DNA of 64,000 bases from JALSRK01 sp964461995. GTDB taxonomy: Bacteria > Acidobacteriota > Terriglobia > Bryobacterales > Bryobacteraceae. The translations under genes were made by a program, and so were the position numbers. The stretch spans positions 1 through 64,000 of the forward strand of contig CAYWXL010000009.1 in assembly GCA_964461995.1 (NCBI GenBank), written 5' to 3'. Below, piece by piece: positions 1 to 7,807 of this stretch. The notes beneath the pieces are model-generated. The model saw only the letters and a list, made by a program, of their open reading frames with translations. It had not been told where the DNA came from and made no database searches. Each line of letters begins with the position of its first letter. The first letter of the stretch is position 1.

Positions 1-184
1 TTGGATGCGGAGAGCGCCGCGTCCGGCAAACTGAGCAGCGCGAGCAGGGCGCCTGGAGAAATTCGCTTCGACGAGGCGTGAGCCCGTTCGCCGCTGGCTG
101 GACGTTTCTGTGAGGATCGTCATGAATCCCAGGGGGCCCTATTGCTAGGGACCGCGTGCACCGTGCGCTCCAGGCGGCCGATGA

Positions 185-364
185 GGCGACAGGCGTCCGG
201 AACTCACCCGCCTGTACGACGAGATGAAGGACGCTCCGGTCCGGGTGGACCTCAACAGTCTTTGGCGCGGCCTGGGAATCAGACCTCGCCGGCGAGGCGT
301 GCAGTTCGACGACAGCGTCCCTCTGGCCCAGATCCGCCGCGCCATCACTGCCGGACCGGATTGA
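185..364 (+). pseudogene. C-terminal fragment of a broken gene
   Basis: A reading frame open from 185 to the TGA at 362-364 encodes a tail with protein-like composition (residues such as LTRLYDEMKD, then VRVDLNSLWRGLG, then QFDDSVPLAQIRRAI). It has no start codon near its upstream boundary, a TGA at 182-184. Another frame that is open from the first base stops at 79-81. I read this as the end of a gene whose upstream part is frameshifted, degraded or outside the window. It converges on nnrE. The parent family is not identified; resemblance to the tail of secreted acidobacterial metallopeptidases is only an impression. Confidence 0.35.
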
Positions 365-412
365 GGCTCCCCATTCTTTCCCGGCCCGCCATGGCCAGCC
401 AGAACCACCGGA

Positions 413-1144
413 CTAATTGAGAACCTGCAGCGGCACCAGGTACCGGTAGTCGAACGGAGGCCGGTAGTCGATAGCCGCACGGCGGAAGGTCTCCGGGGGA
501 ATGCCGATGTCCGCGAGCAGCAGCCTTCCGGTCCGCTCCGGCGTCAAGCCGGTCTTCGGCAGCGCCAAGGTGACCGTTTCGGCCGCTCTTGCCCACTCGC
601 CCGGGGCCTCGCCGGTGGTAGCGTCGATTCCGGAGGGTACGTCGAGTGACAGGATGGGCGCCCCGGCCGAGTTGGCCCACCGGATCAACTCCGCAAAACA
701 CCCGACCGGCGGGCCCTTCAGCCCGTAGCCGAGCAGCGCGTCCAGGATCAAGTCAGCCCGCCAGCCGCGGATCACTTCCCCGTCCACCTCCCGGCCCGGT
801 GTGGCCCGAAAGACGTGACGCTGCCATGCGGCCATCTCCCGGAGCCGGTCCGGCGCCGCCAGGCAGAGCCACACCTCCACACTCCGGTTCGCCAAATGGC
901 GCGCCGCGCAGATCCCACCGCCGCCGTTGGCGCCGTTGCCGGCCAAGACGGCCACCTTTGCCCGTTTCCACCCTCGGCCGAGCCTGGCCAGCGCGGCCTC
1001 GGCCAGGTTGCGGCCGGCGTTTTCCATCATCTGGAAGAGGTCCGGGCCAGTTTCCTCGGTCGCCAGCCAGTCCACCTGCCTCATCTCATCAGCGGTGACG
1101 GCCGGCACCAGGACACCCGTGTCCGTGATAAAGGTCTTCGGCAA
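413..1144 (-). CDS. nnrE: NAD(P)H-hydrate epimerase (YjeF N-terminal domain)
   Basis: Epimerises damaged R-NAD(P)HX to the S form for repair by NAD(P)HX dehydratase; cytosolic. From the proposed start the protein is 243 residues, the usual size of a stand-alone YjeF_N domain. It shows the family sequence TADEMRQVD, then MMENAGRNLAEAAL, the Rossmann-type loop AGNGANGGGG, DALLGYGLKG and SLDVPSGIDATTG. The dehydratase (NnrD) half is absent, so it must be encoded elsewhere. I chose the TTG at 1144 because GGGGAG lies about six bases upstream and conserved sequence begins soon after. An upstream ATG at 1270 would add 42 residues that do not look coding. Family assignment is firm; the start is less so. 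Confidence 0.85.
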   Translation of the reverse strand: MPKTFITDTGVLVPAVTADEMRQVDWLATEETGPDLFQMMENAGRNLAEAALARLGRGWKRAKVAVLAGNGANGGGGICAARHLANRSVEVWLCLAAPDRLREMAAWQRHVFRATPGREVDGEVIRGWRADLILDALLGYGLKGPPVGCFAELIRWANSAGAPILSLDVPSGIDATTGEAPGEWARAAETVTLALPKTGLTPERTGRLLLADIGIPPETFRRAAIDYRPPFDYRYLVPLQVLN

Positions 1145-1695
1145 TTTCGTCTCCCCTACCGGCCGGCTTCCAGCGTGATCCAGCTTGTATGCGGCGCTGA
1201 TGCGCGCCAAACGCGCGAAGGCTTTCGGAAAGTTCCGCAGCGCTTCGCCGCGCGGTCCGGTCTCCTCCACGTAAAGACCAAAAGGGCTCGCAGAGCCCGG
1301 CCTCCACCCGGGCGTGAGCCGCCCCTCGTCCAGCCGTCAGTGGTCCGTTCATCGCCGCTGGCGCCGCCGCGCGCATGCCGCCTATTATCCCTTATCGGCT
1401 CGCGCGGCATTTTCCACTATCCCACGCCGCTGGAACTCCCATCGCTGCAGCCTCCAGGTCCAATCGCAACAATCCAAGTTCGCCCCCGAAAGGCGGATTG
1501 CGACATTTGACCGGGCTCGCCTTGGGGAACCTCCTCTCTCACCGTCTGGAAGACGACCAGCGGCCAGCGTACGCTATCGCCGCCACACGATGTTACTTCT
1601 GCCGTGTAAGAACTCCACCGTCGCTGTCACTGTTCGACAGGAGCCGGCGGGGCATCCGCCGGCCAACCTCGAAAAGTAAGGAGACAGATACTCGC
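1145..1695. other. Intergenic region, no gene recognised
   Basis: About 550 bases separate nnrE from the small secreted ORF at 1696. Reading frames here have no recognisable domains and low-complexity R/P/S-rich translations typical of non-coding high-GC DNA. An AAGGAGA ribosome-binding site sits at 1678-1684, 11 bases before the ATG at 1696, so the right end is the leader of that gene. I see no tRNA, terminator or repeat. Confidence 0.5.
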
Positions 1696-1827
1696 ATGAA
1701 ATCGAAAACGATTCTCACCAACGTTGCGCTCGGCGCCTTCATCAGCGCGCTCTCGTTGAGCCCGGCGGCCGCCGCCGACAGGGGCGCATGCCGCGCCCCT
1801 CGTCAGATCCACAGGAGCCTGAAATGA
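1696..1827 (+). CDS. Small secreted protein (43 aa), signal peptide plus short tail
   Basis: The protein has a classical Sec signal peptide: N-terminal MKSKT, a hydrophobic stretch to about residue 22 and an AAA-A cleavage region. Only about 17 basic residues follow (ending HRSLK). AAGGAGA lies 11 bases upstream of the ATG. Its TGA overlaps the ATG of the next gene (ATGA at 1824-1827), so the two are probably translationally coupled. It could be a genuine short exported peptide, a leader ORF that delivers ribosomes to the membrane protein, or the remnant of a longer exported protein. No family is recognised. Confidence 0.4.
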   Translation: MKSKTILTNVALGAFISALSLSPAAAADRGACRAPRQIHRSLK

Positions 1828-2291
1828 ACGACTGTAGCTGGGGAACGATTCTCACGGCCTTGGCCGCTCTCGGCCTAGCTTCGATCTCCCCGAACGCCTT
1901 CCCCGTAGCCCAGGCGGGATACGGTCCGCTTCACGATTTCGCCTTGCACCTGATTCTTCCCGCAGCGGCCCTGTTAGCCGCGCTCTATCTCGTCAGCCGC
2001 GCTCGCGGCGACCACAGGAACGCCGGCGCGATCCTCCACGGCGCGCTCGCGGGCCTCGTCGCCACCCTCGCTCTCGAGGCCGTCCGCTATCCCGGGTTCC
2101 GCCTCGGCTTCATGCCGGGGAATCTACCCGACCTCATGGGGGTGCTGCTTCTGGACCGGTTCGCGGAAGGCCCGTCCGCCGGATCGACGCTCGCCGGCTA
2201 CGCGTATCATTTCTGGAACGGGATCTCGTTCGGGATTATCTTTGCGGTCCTCGCCGGCCGCCGCCACGGCCAGCGGTTCGGCGCCCCTTGA
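1824..2291 (+). CDS. Conserved hypothetical integral membrane protein
   Basis: A 155-residue inner-membrane protein with about four hydrophobic segments: roughly 8-22, 34-53, 67-84 and 124-142. It contains the polar pieces YGPLHDFALH, EAVRYPGFR, MPGNLPDLMG and YAYHFWNG. AGGAG precedes the ATG by seven bases, and the start overlaps the stop of the upstream signal-peptide ORF. A further in-frame ATG at 1788 would add 12 residues and overlaps that ORF, so it is less likely. The histidines and acidic residues inside or next to membrane segments hint at transport or metal handling, but I do not recognise the family. Confidence 0.6.
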   Translation: MNDCSWGTILTALAALGLASISPNAFPVAQAGYGPLHDFALHLILPAAALLAALYLVSRARGDHRNAGAILHGALAGLVATLALEAVRYPGFRLGFMPGNLPDLMGVLLLDRFAEGPSAGSTLAGYAYHFWNGISFGIIFAVLAGRRHGQRFGAP

Positions 2292-2337
2292 CTTCTCCGC
2301 GTCGGGATTGATTAGCTGACATGGGAGTCTGAATACG

Positions 2338-3693
2338 ATGAAACCGAGCGATTCGAAACTGAAGGCCACCCCTCGCCGGGAATTCCTGCGGAATTCGGTG
2401 ATCGCCGGCGCCGCCATGGCCGCCGCCGGACCGTTCGTCCACACCGGCCGCGCCGCCGCGGTGGAGAAGATCCGCATCGGGCTGGTGGGCTGCGGCGGGC
2501 GCGGTACCGGGGCGGCCCTCAACGCGTTGCTGATGCCGACCCGGGTGATCTATCCTCCGCCGGGCAACGGCTACCACACCGAGAATGCCGTTCCGGGCGC
2601 GAAGCCCCGGGCTAAGAACGTCGAGATCGTGGCCCTCGCCGACTTGTTCCAACACCGGCTCGAGCAGTGCCGCCGCCAGCTCCGCATCGCGGGCGTTGAG
2701 GTGCCGGACAATCGCTGTTTCACCGGCTTCGACTCCTATGAAAAGGTCCTCGAGCTGCCCGAGGTCAACTACGTCTTGTTCGCCACGCCGCCCCAGTTCC
2801 GCCCCCGCGAGTTCCGGGCCGCCGTCGAGGCGGGCAAACACGTGTTTCTCGAAAAACCGATCGCGGTTGACGCGCCCGGCGTCCGATCGGTGCTCGAAAC
2901 CGGCAAGCTGGCCGAGAAAAAAGGGCTCACTGTCGGGGCGGGCACCGTCCGCCGCCACAGCCTCGCCGAGCGGGAAACCGTCAAACGCCTGCGCGAGGGC
3001 GCCATCGGCGAGATTCTCGAGGCGCAAGCGTGGTTCAACGTTGGTGAGATCTGGGCTATCCCCCGAGTCGATTCCTGGAGCGATCTTGAGTGGCAGCACC
3101 GCAACTGGCCTTACTTCACCTGGCTCTCGGGGGACATCATCGTCGAGCAGCACATCCACATGCTGGACATGGTCAACTGGGTCCTCGGCGCCCACCCGAT
3201 CCGCGCCTATGGCGTCGGCGGCCGCATCAGCCATCCGCCCGGCGGCACGTTCGGCCACACTTATGACCACTTTTATGTCGAGTACGAGTACCCGGGCGGC
3301 ATCCGGATGTTCAGCATGAACCGCCAGATCGCCGGTGGGGACAACCGCGTGGCCAACCGGGTGAAAGGGACCAAAGGCGAGAGCAACTGCGAGGGCCGGA
3401 TCGTCGCCGGCGGCAAGGAGTGGCGCTACCAGGGCAAGAAGACGGATCCTTACGAGCAGGAGCAGATGGACTTCATCGCCGCCATCCGTTCCGGCAACCC
3501 GATCAACGAGACCCAGGCCGTTGCCGAGGCTACGCTCACGGCCATCCTCGGCCGTGAGTCCGCCTACTCGGGCAAGGTGCTCGATTGGGACACGGTGCTG
3601 AACTCGAAGCGCAGCTACACGCCGGAGAAGTACGAGTTCGGCCCGGCCGAGATGCCGGAGGTGGTGAACCCGAAGCGTTACAAGTTCTACTGA
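2338..3693 (+). CDS. Gfo/Idh/MocA-family oxidoreductase with Tat signal
   Basis: A 451-residue NAD(P)-dependent sugar or cyclitol oxidoreductase-type protein. The N-terminus has a twin-arginine signal (RREFL at about 14-18, hydrophobic to about 40), so it is probably exported folded with its cofactor. The nucleotide-binding motif GLVGCGGRGTG is at about 48-58. The family's EKP motif (FLEKPIAVD) is near residue 178, followed by the C-terminal alpha/beta domain with DIIVEQHIHMLDMVNW. This two-domain, Tat-targeted type is abundant in Acidobacteria and Planctomycetes and often acts on sugars; the substrate here is unknown. A strong hairpin terminator follows the gene. Confidence 0.88.
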   Translation: MKPSDSKLKATPRREFLRNSVIAGAAMAAAGPFVHTGRAAAVEKIRIGLVGCGGRGTGAALNALLMPTRVIYPPPGNGYHTENAVPGAKPRAKNVEIVALADLFQHRLEQCRRQLRIAGVEVPDNRCFTGFDSYEKVLELPEVNYVLFATPPQFRPREFRAAVEAGKHVFLEKPIAVDAPGVRSVLETGKLAEKKGLTVGAGTVRRHSLAERETVKRLREGAIGEILEAQAWFNVGEIWAIPRVDSWSDLEWQHRNWPYFTWLSGDIIVEQHIHMLDMVNWVLGAHPIRAYGVGGRISHPPGGTFGHTYDHFYVEYEYPGGIRMFSMNRQIAGGDNRVANRVKGTKGESNCEGRIVAGGKEWRYQGKKTDPYEQEQMDFIAAIRSGNPINETQAVAEATLTAILGRESAYSGKVLDWDTVLNSKRSYTPEKYEFGPAEMPEVVNPKRYKFY

Positions 3694-3734
3694 GCCGGTC
3701 TGCGGCTGCTGAAACTGAACCGCTTGGCGCTGCC

Positions 3735-3780
3735 GTCCGGGCCGCCTCAACCCCGGCCCGGACCCCGCGTTTCTGTTTTC
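3735..3780 (+). terminator. Probable intrinsic terminator after the oxidoreductase
   Basis: A perfect 10-bp stem (GTCCGGGCCG at 3735-3744 with CGGCCCGGAC at 3754-3763) encloses a 9-base loop. It is followed after five bases by a T-rich run (GTTTCTGTTTTCC). It lies 42 bases past the stop codon. Confidence 0.6.
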
Positions 3781-3879
3781 CCAAGCGGCCGGACCGCCCC
3801 TGCCGTTTGCATACACCGAGCACAAGCAGATCCTCAGTGCCCAGGCCGGCGAAAGTGAAGAGGCTCAGCGGCAGAGTCG

Positions 3880-4284
3880 TCAGAAGACGGAATGAAGCCG
3901 GGTCAAACCCGGCCAACGGTCAAAATCGGAGTCGAAACTCATGATGCGGGCGATGCCGCACCGCTCCATTACAGCGAGATGGAGCGCGTCCCTGGCGGTA
4001 AAGCCTTGCGGCCCGAGGACGATCTCTTTGGTTCGAAGGACGTCTGCCTCTTCGCTCGGGAAGACCTCGTCGACGACCTCTCGCAACACCACGAAAGCCG
4101 GTGCGATTGCATCACGCCGGCCGATCGCCACATATCGGTGAAGGATCTCCTGAAACACCTCGACGTCCGTCACCAGCCGCTCGCCCGCGCCGATCGCTTG
4201 CTCGAGCAACAGGCGCGCGTCCGTCTTGTGCGGATGCGGAGCCCCCACCAAGTACATCGGAATGTTCGAATCTATGAAGATCAA
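3880..4284 (-). CDS. vapC: PIN-domain toxin, VapC type
   Basis: A 134-residue PIN-fold ribonuclease, the toxin of a type II toxin-antitoxin pair. Acidic active-site residues are visible: D in MIFIDSN at the N-terminus, E in the DVEVFQEIL region, D in TARDALHLAV, and D in MSFDSDFDRW near the C-terminus. This is the standard PIN four-carboxylate layout. The start codon overlaps the end of the antitoxin gene (ATGA), which indicates coupled translation. Related toxins cleave tRNA or rRNA; the target here is not deducible. Confidence 0.88.
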   Translation of the reverse strand: MIFIDSNIPMYLVGAPHPHKTDARLLLEQAIGAGERLVTDVEVFQEILHRYVAIGRRDAIAPAFVVLREVVDEVFPSEEADVLRTKEIVLGPQGFTARDALHLAVMERCGIARIMSFDSDFDRWPGLTRLHSVF

Positions 4285-4526
4285 TCCCGGTACCCCTTCT
4301 CGATCTCAGCCAGCATGTCGGAGACGTCAGCCGTCGGGAACGAGTACTCGGCGGCCTTCCGCACGGCCTTGATTTTGGTCAAAGCATCAGCGGCCGGCGA
4401 CTCCAGCCGTTTGGCGCGCAGCGCCTGACGAACCCACTCCGCGACTGTCAACCGCTCGCGCCGAGCGAGTTTCCGGATCTCCTCCATCTCTTCAGCATCC
4501 AGGAGAACCTGAAGTCGATACTTCAC
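4281..4526 (-). CDS. vapB: Ribbon-helix-helix antitoxin, VapB type
   Basis: An 81-residue antitoxin partner of the adjacent PIN toxin. The N-terminus has the strand-helix-helix pattern of an RHH DNA-binding domain (KYRLQVLLDAEEMEEIRKLA, then LTVAEWVRQALRAKR). The acidic C-terminal half (DVSDMLAEIEKGY) would wrap the toxin. The start codon is GTG. By family precedent the antitoxin and complex repress their own promoter, which should lie in the 250 bases upstream. The genes overlap by four bases and read away from the sulfatase. Confidence 0.85.
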   Translation of the reverse strand: MKYRLQVLLDAEEMEEIRKLARRERLTVAEWVRQALRAKRLESPAADALTKIKAVRKAAEYSFPTADVSDMLAEIEKGYRD

Positions 4527-4766
4527 ATCCGCAGTCTGTCCTACTCAATGTTGTGAGTCAAACAGGAGATCCAAGAGTCCGTTCATGAGCATCGACACCG
4601 GTGCACATGTTCTGGCCTCTCATCGCCGCACCGGCCCGCCGGTTCCGGTCATCTCAGAGAGCCACCGCATGGCCGAACGGCTGAGGTGCGGGCGGTCTGA
4701 TCGAACGGCCTCCGGAGCCGAAAGATCTGTTATACCCGGCGTGGTTCGGGCGGCGGTATTTTGCAT

Positions 4767-4772
4767 TAGAGT
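4767..4772 (+). promoter_or_regulatory. Candidate leaderless -10 box (TAGAGT)
   Basis: TAGAGT ends six bases before the ATG at 4779. This leaves no room for a Shine-Dalgarno site and places the expected transcript start at or next to the start codon. It is one of nine such TANNNT boxes in the window. Confidence 0.4.
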
Positions 4773-4778
4773 GTTGGC

Positions 4779-6170
4779 ATGGCCGTTGCACTCACCCGCC
4801 GCCGGTTCGCCGCTGCGCTAGCCGCGGCCGTCCACGCCCGCCCCCGGCGGCCGAACATCATCGTCCACGTCATGGACGACCAGCGCTTCGACCAGGTGGG
4901 CTGGTTCGGCGGCAAGAGCCGCTTCGAGTTTCTGCGAACGACGAACCTGGACCGCATCGCCGCCAACGGGGTCTGCTTCCGCAACGCTTTCGTGACTTTC
5001 TCGCTCTGCTCGCCCAGCCGGGCCACTATGCTCACGGGCCAGGACGTGCGCACCCACGGCGTCAACCGCCTGGCCGCCGGCCTGCGGCCCGGCGCCGTCA
5101 TCTTTCCCGGTTTGCTGAAACAGGCCGGCTACGAGACCGGTTTCGTGGGCAAGTGGCACATCGGCTCGAAGAGCGATACGCCGCGGCCCGAGTTCGACTA
5201 CTGGGCCGGCGTCCGCGGCCAGGGCCGGTACATCGACCCGGTGATGAACGTCAACGGCGCCCGCACCGAGCTGCGCGGCTACGCCACCGACGTCTTCATG
5301 GATCTGGCCCTCGAGTTCCTCGCCCGCCCGCGCAACAAGCCCTTCTTCCTGTGGCTCGCCCAGAAAGCTCCGCATGCGCCCTGCACGCCGCCGCGGCACT
5401 TGGAATCGCTCTACGAGGAGATCGACGTCCCGTTGCCGGAGACCTACGAGGAAGACCACTCGGACAAGCCGGCCTGGTTCACCACCCAGCACGACCACGA
5501 CGCCTTCCTCAAGCTGCTGTACCCCGAAGCGAAATACCAGCAGTATGTGAAAAACTTCTGCCGGACCATCAAGTCAGTGGACGAGAACCTCGGCCGTCTG
5601 CTCACCGAGCTGAACGACCGGGGGTTGAGCGAAGACACCGTCATCGTCCACATCTCCGACAACGGGCACTTCCTCGGCGAGCATCGCCTCTACTCGAAAA
5701 TGCTCATGTACGAGGAGTCGATCCGGATTCCGTTCCTCGTGCGGTATCCCCGGCTCGTTCCGTACAACCCCCGAATCTGCGGGGACATGGTGCTGAACCT
5801 GGACCTGGCGCCGACGGTGCTGGATCTGGCCGGCGCGGACGTGCCGGACTGGATGGAAGGCCGGTCCCTGCGCCGGCAGGTCGAGGGAAAGGAAGTGAGG
5901 GACTGGCGGCGCTCGTTCCGCTACGAGTACTTCAACTCGCGGTGGGGCCTGCCCGACTTCGACGGCGTCCGGACCGCCGACGGCTGGATGTACTGCCGCT
6001 TCCCGGACTGGGAGCAGATGTACGACATCAACGCCGACCCGAAACAGGTACACAACCTGGCGTCCGACCCCGCCTACGCCACGAAGAAGAAAGAGCTACA
6101 AGCGGAACTGTGGCGGCTCGGGGGCGGGCGGCGCCGGCTCCGCGGCCCGAGCCCGTATACGCCGATGTGA
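4779..6170 (+). CDS. Formylglycine-dependent sulfatase (type I)
   Basis: A 463-residue arylsulfatase/alkaline-phosphatase-fold hydrolase that removes sulfate esters, probably from polysaccharides. The N-terminus (LTRRRFAAALAAAVHA) resembles a short Tat-type export signal. The metal site begins with D33-D34 (HVMDDQ). The catalytic Cys77 lies in C-S-P-S-R, the motif oxidised to formylglycine, followed by GKWHIG and HISDNGHFLGEHRLYSKMLMYEE, all typical. The C-terminus (EQMYDINADPKQVHNLA) matches family ends. No formylglycine-generating enzyme is encoded in the window. A TANNNT box six bases before the ATG suggests a leaderless mRNA. The sugar substrate is unknown. Confidence 0.9.
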   Translation: MAVALTRRRFAAALAAAVHARPRRPNIIVHVMDDQRFDQVGWFGGKSRFEFLRTTNLDRIAANGVCFRNAFVTFSLCSPSRATMLTGQDVRTHGVNRLAAGLRPGAVIFPGLLKQAGYETGFVGKWHIGSKSDTPRPEFDYWAGVRGQGRYIDPVMNVNGARTELRGYATDVFMDLALEFLARPRNKPFFLWLAQKAPHAPCTPPRHLESLYEEIDVPLPETYEEDHSDKPAWFTTQHDHDAFLKLLYPEAKYQQYVKNFCRTIKSVDENLGRLLTELNDRGLSEDTVIVHISDNGHFLGEHRLYSKMLMYEESIRIPFLVRYPRLVPYNPRICGDMVLNLDLAPTVLDLAGADVPDWMEGRSLRRQVEGKEVRDWRRSFRYEYFNSRWGLPDFDGVRTADGWMYCRFPDWEQMYDINADPKQVHNLASDPAYATKKKELQAELWRLGGGRRRLRGPSPYTPM

Positions 6171-6261
6171 GGCGGTCACGACGACCTGGACGGCTCCCGG
6201 AAGATCCCCATAGCCCCGCGCTCTCGCCTTCCATCCGCATTCCGCGGCCCCGCGTCCGGCG

Positions 6262-7296
6262 TCAGCGGCAGCGCTTGTCGGGAACGGCCATGTCCGTGTC
6301 GAAGCGAACGAGGTAGGGGTGGGGGCCAAGCCGCATCGAGATGCCCCAGCGGATACCGCAGCCGAAACCGGTATCGGTGAAAGCATCCGGCCGATAGGCG
6401 CCCGGGGCCTTCGGGAAATCCTCGGGGATTTCGCCGGCCTTTTGGAAATGAAGCCCGTCGGCCGCGTACTGGATGGTCCGGGCTTGCGGCCCGGTGTCGG
6501 AAACCAGGGCCGCGACTCCACGGCGGTGCGGCCAGACAAGCACCTCGTGACCGCTGTCGAGGATGGGGTTGCCCGGGTGCTTCACGTACGGGCCGCCGGG
6601 TTTGTCGGCGATGGCCACTCCCATCTTCGTCCGCCGGGGACCCGCCGGCCCGTCGGCGAGGCTGCGGCCCTTGAAGTAGAGCCAGTACTTGCCGTCGCGG
6701 ACGATCAGGCAGGCGTCATCGACGCGGTAAGAGTCGAACCGCTCAGCCGCGGCGTCCGGTCTGAGGACGGGGTTCGTCTCGGCGCGGCGAAACGGTCCGT
6801 CGGGCGAGTCGCTGACGGCGACTCCGATCGCCGTGAAATCGTTGCTGGAGTTATTCTCGAAGACCCCGTCCCGGCGTCCGGGGGTCGGGGCGACGCCGGT
6901 GTAAAACAAGTAGTACTTCCCCTCGGCAACGAGAATATTCGGAGTGAAGACGCCGTGGGAGTCGAACTCGCCCGGCTCCCCCCTTCCCAGCGCCCTGCCC
7001 TGTTCTTGCCAGAGGCGGCCGTCCCGGCTGGTAGCAAACCAGATCTCTCCGGCGTAGCCGGACGGGTAGAGCGCCGGCTTGTGGGTGCTCTCCACTCTCG
7101 TGTACCAGACGTAGTAGACGCCGCCGGCGCGAATGACGTCGCTGGGATCGCGCCGACAGACGCCCTCCTGGAAGCCGAGACCGCGAGCTTCGCGGAAATG
7201 AAACACCGGAGCCTTGAGCTCCGGAAATTGTGCCGTCAAGGGGGCCGCCGCAAGCAGGGCGCCGAGCAAGCAGAGGGCTGGCTTCATCCCACCCAT
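6262..7296 (-). CDS. Secreted glycosidase-like five-bladed beta-propeller (GH43/GH32 type)
   Basis: A 344-residue exported protein with signal peptide MKPALCLLGALLAAAPLTAQ. Repeated blade sequences are visible: DPSDVIRAGGVYYVWYTR, then GEIWFATSRDGRLW, then SHGVFTPNILVAEGKYYLFYTG, DDACLIVRDGKYWLYFKG, and MGVAIADKPGGPYVKHPGNPI. These fit the GH43/GH32/GH62-like propeller superfamily. The acidic residues in DPSD and in VDDA are the likely first catalytic positions, but I cannot assign the third with certainty. I chose the ATG at 7296 because GGGAG lies ten bases upstream; ATG 7287 is also possible. Its start abuts the remains of a dead vapC. The substrate is unknown. Confidence 0.75.
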   Translation of the reverse strand: MGGMKPALCLLGALLAAAPLTAQFPELKAPVFHFREARGLGFQEGVCRRDPSDVIRAGGVYYVWYTRVESTHKPALYPSGYAGEIWFATSRDGRLWQEQGRALGRGEPGEFDSHGVFTPNILVAEGKYYLFYTGVAPTPGRRDGVFENNSSNDFTAIGVAVSDSPDGPFRRAETNPVLRPDAAAERFDSYRVDDACLIVRDGKYWLYFKGRSLADGPAGPRRTKMGVAIADKPGGPYVKHPGNPILDSGHEVLVWPHRRGVAALVSDTGPQARTIQYAADGLHFQKAGEIPEDFPKAPGAYRPDAFTDTGFGCGIRWGISMRLGPHPYLVRFDTDMAVPDKRCR

Positions 7297-7375
7297 TTTC
7301 CCGATTCTCCCAGGCCGGCTGGATATCCTGGAGCCGCCGCCGGCGGCCGAAGCCCCCACGCAAAGAGCGGCGGCT

Positions 7376-7452
7376 CGTGATGAACGTGGCGCCTCGAGGG
7401 CCAAGGCCAGCCACACGTTGATGTCAGGTGAGAAGGCCTTCGATCTCGGCAT
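7376..7452 (-). pseudogene. Remnant of a second vapC (PIN toxin N-terminus), frameshifted and truncated
   Basis: From the ATG at 7452 the frame gives a typical PIN start: KAFSPDINVWLALALE. The next expected motif, R-H-V-H-H, is present but in another frame (codons beginning near 7392), so one base has been gained. The rest of the toxin is missing; the secreted glycosidase gene begins about 80 bases further on. The start overlaps the end of the decayed antitoxin frame, the usual vapBC arrangement. This is a dead toxin, though a sequencing error cannot be excluded for the frameshift alone. Confidence 0.6.
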
Positions 7453-7644
7453 TCGTGAGGTTCAAGCTTCCGGGCTCACGCGAATCGAGGATCGGGAACC
7501 TCAGCCGGCGGGCCTGGTGGGTGCCCGGTGGATTTCACGATCGAGGGCTTCCCGTACCACCTGCCTTAGTGTCGTGCCCCGTTTCGCCGCTACGATCTTC
7601 AGCTCCCGGTAGAGTTCATCGGGAATGTCGATCGTCATGCGCAT
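7424..7644 (-). pseudogene. Frameshifted antitoxin of the dead vapBC pair
   Basis: From the ATG at 7644 the sequence is a clear RHH antitoxin N-terminus (MRMTIDIPDELYRELKIVAA, then TTLRQVVREALDREI) but stops at TGA 7501-7503. The family C-terminus, RLRFPILDSREPG then SLNLTNAEIEGLL, is intact one frame over and ends at 7424-7426. A single-base shift near 7505-7525 explains both. The short 47-residue product may still be made and bind DNA. Together with the truncated toxin next to it, this is a decaying locus. Confidence 0.65.
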
Positions 7645-7807
7645 GACATCATCTCAGCACAGGCCAACAAGCGCGTACCACCTCCTCCGTGGCAGCTTGC
7701 CGCGACTCCCCCTGGACGGTTCACCTCCGACGCTAAGCCCGCGAATGGCGGCCGGGAAGAAGACGGTCACACTCGACAAGGCCGATGTGAACTCAGCGAG
7801 CAAGTTT

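Noticed and set aside
2236..3825. Minus-strand open frame of about 530 codons opposite the Tat oxidoreductase
   Set aside because: Antisense shadow; composition is typical of reverse-frame high-GC coding DNA.
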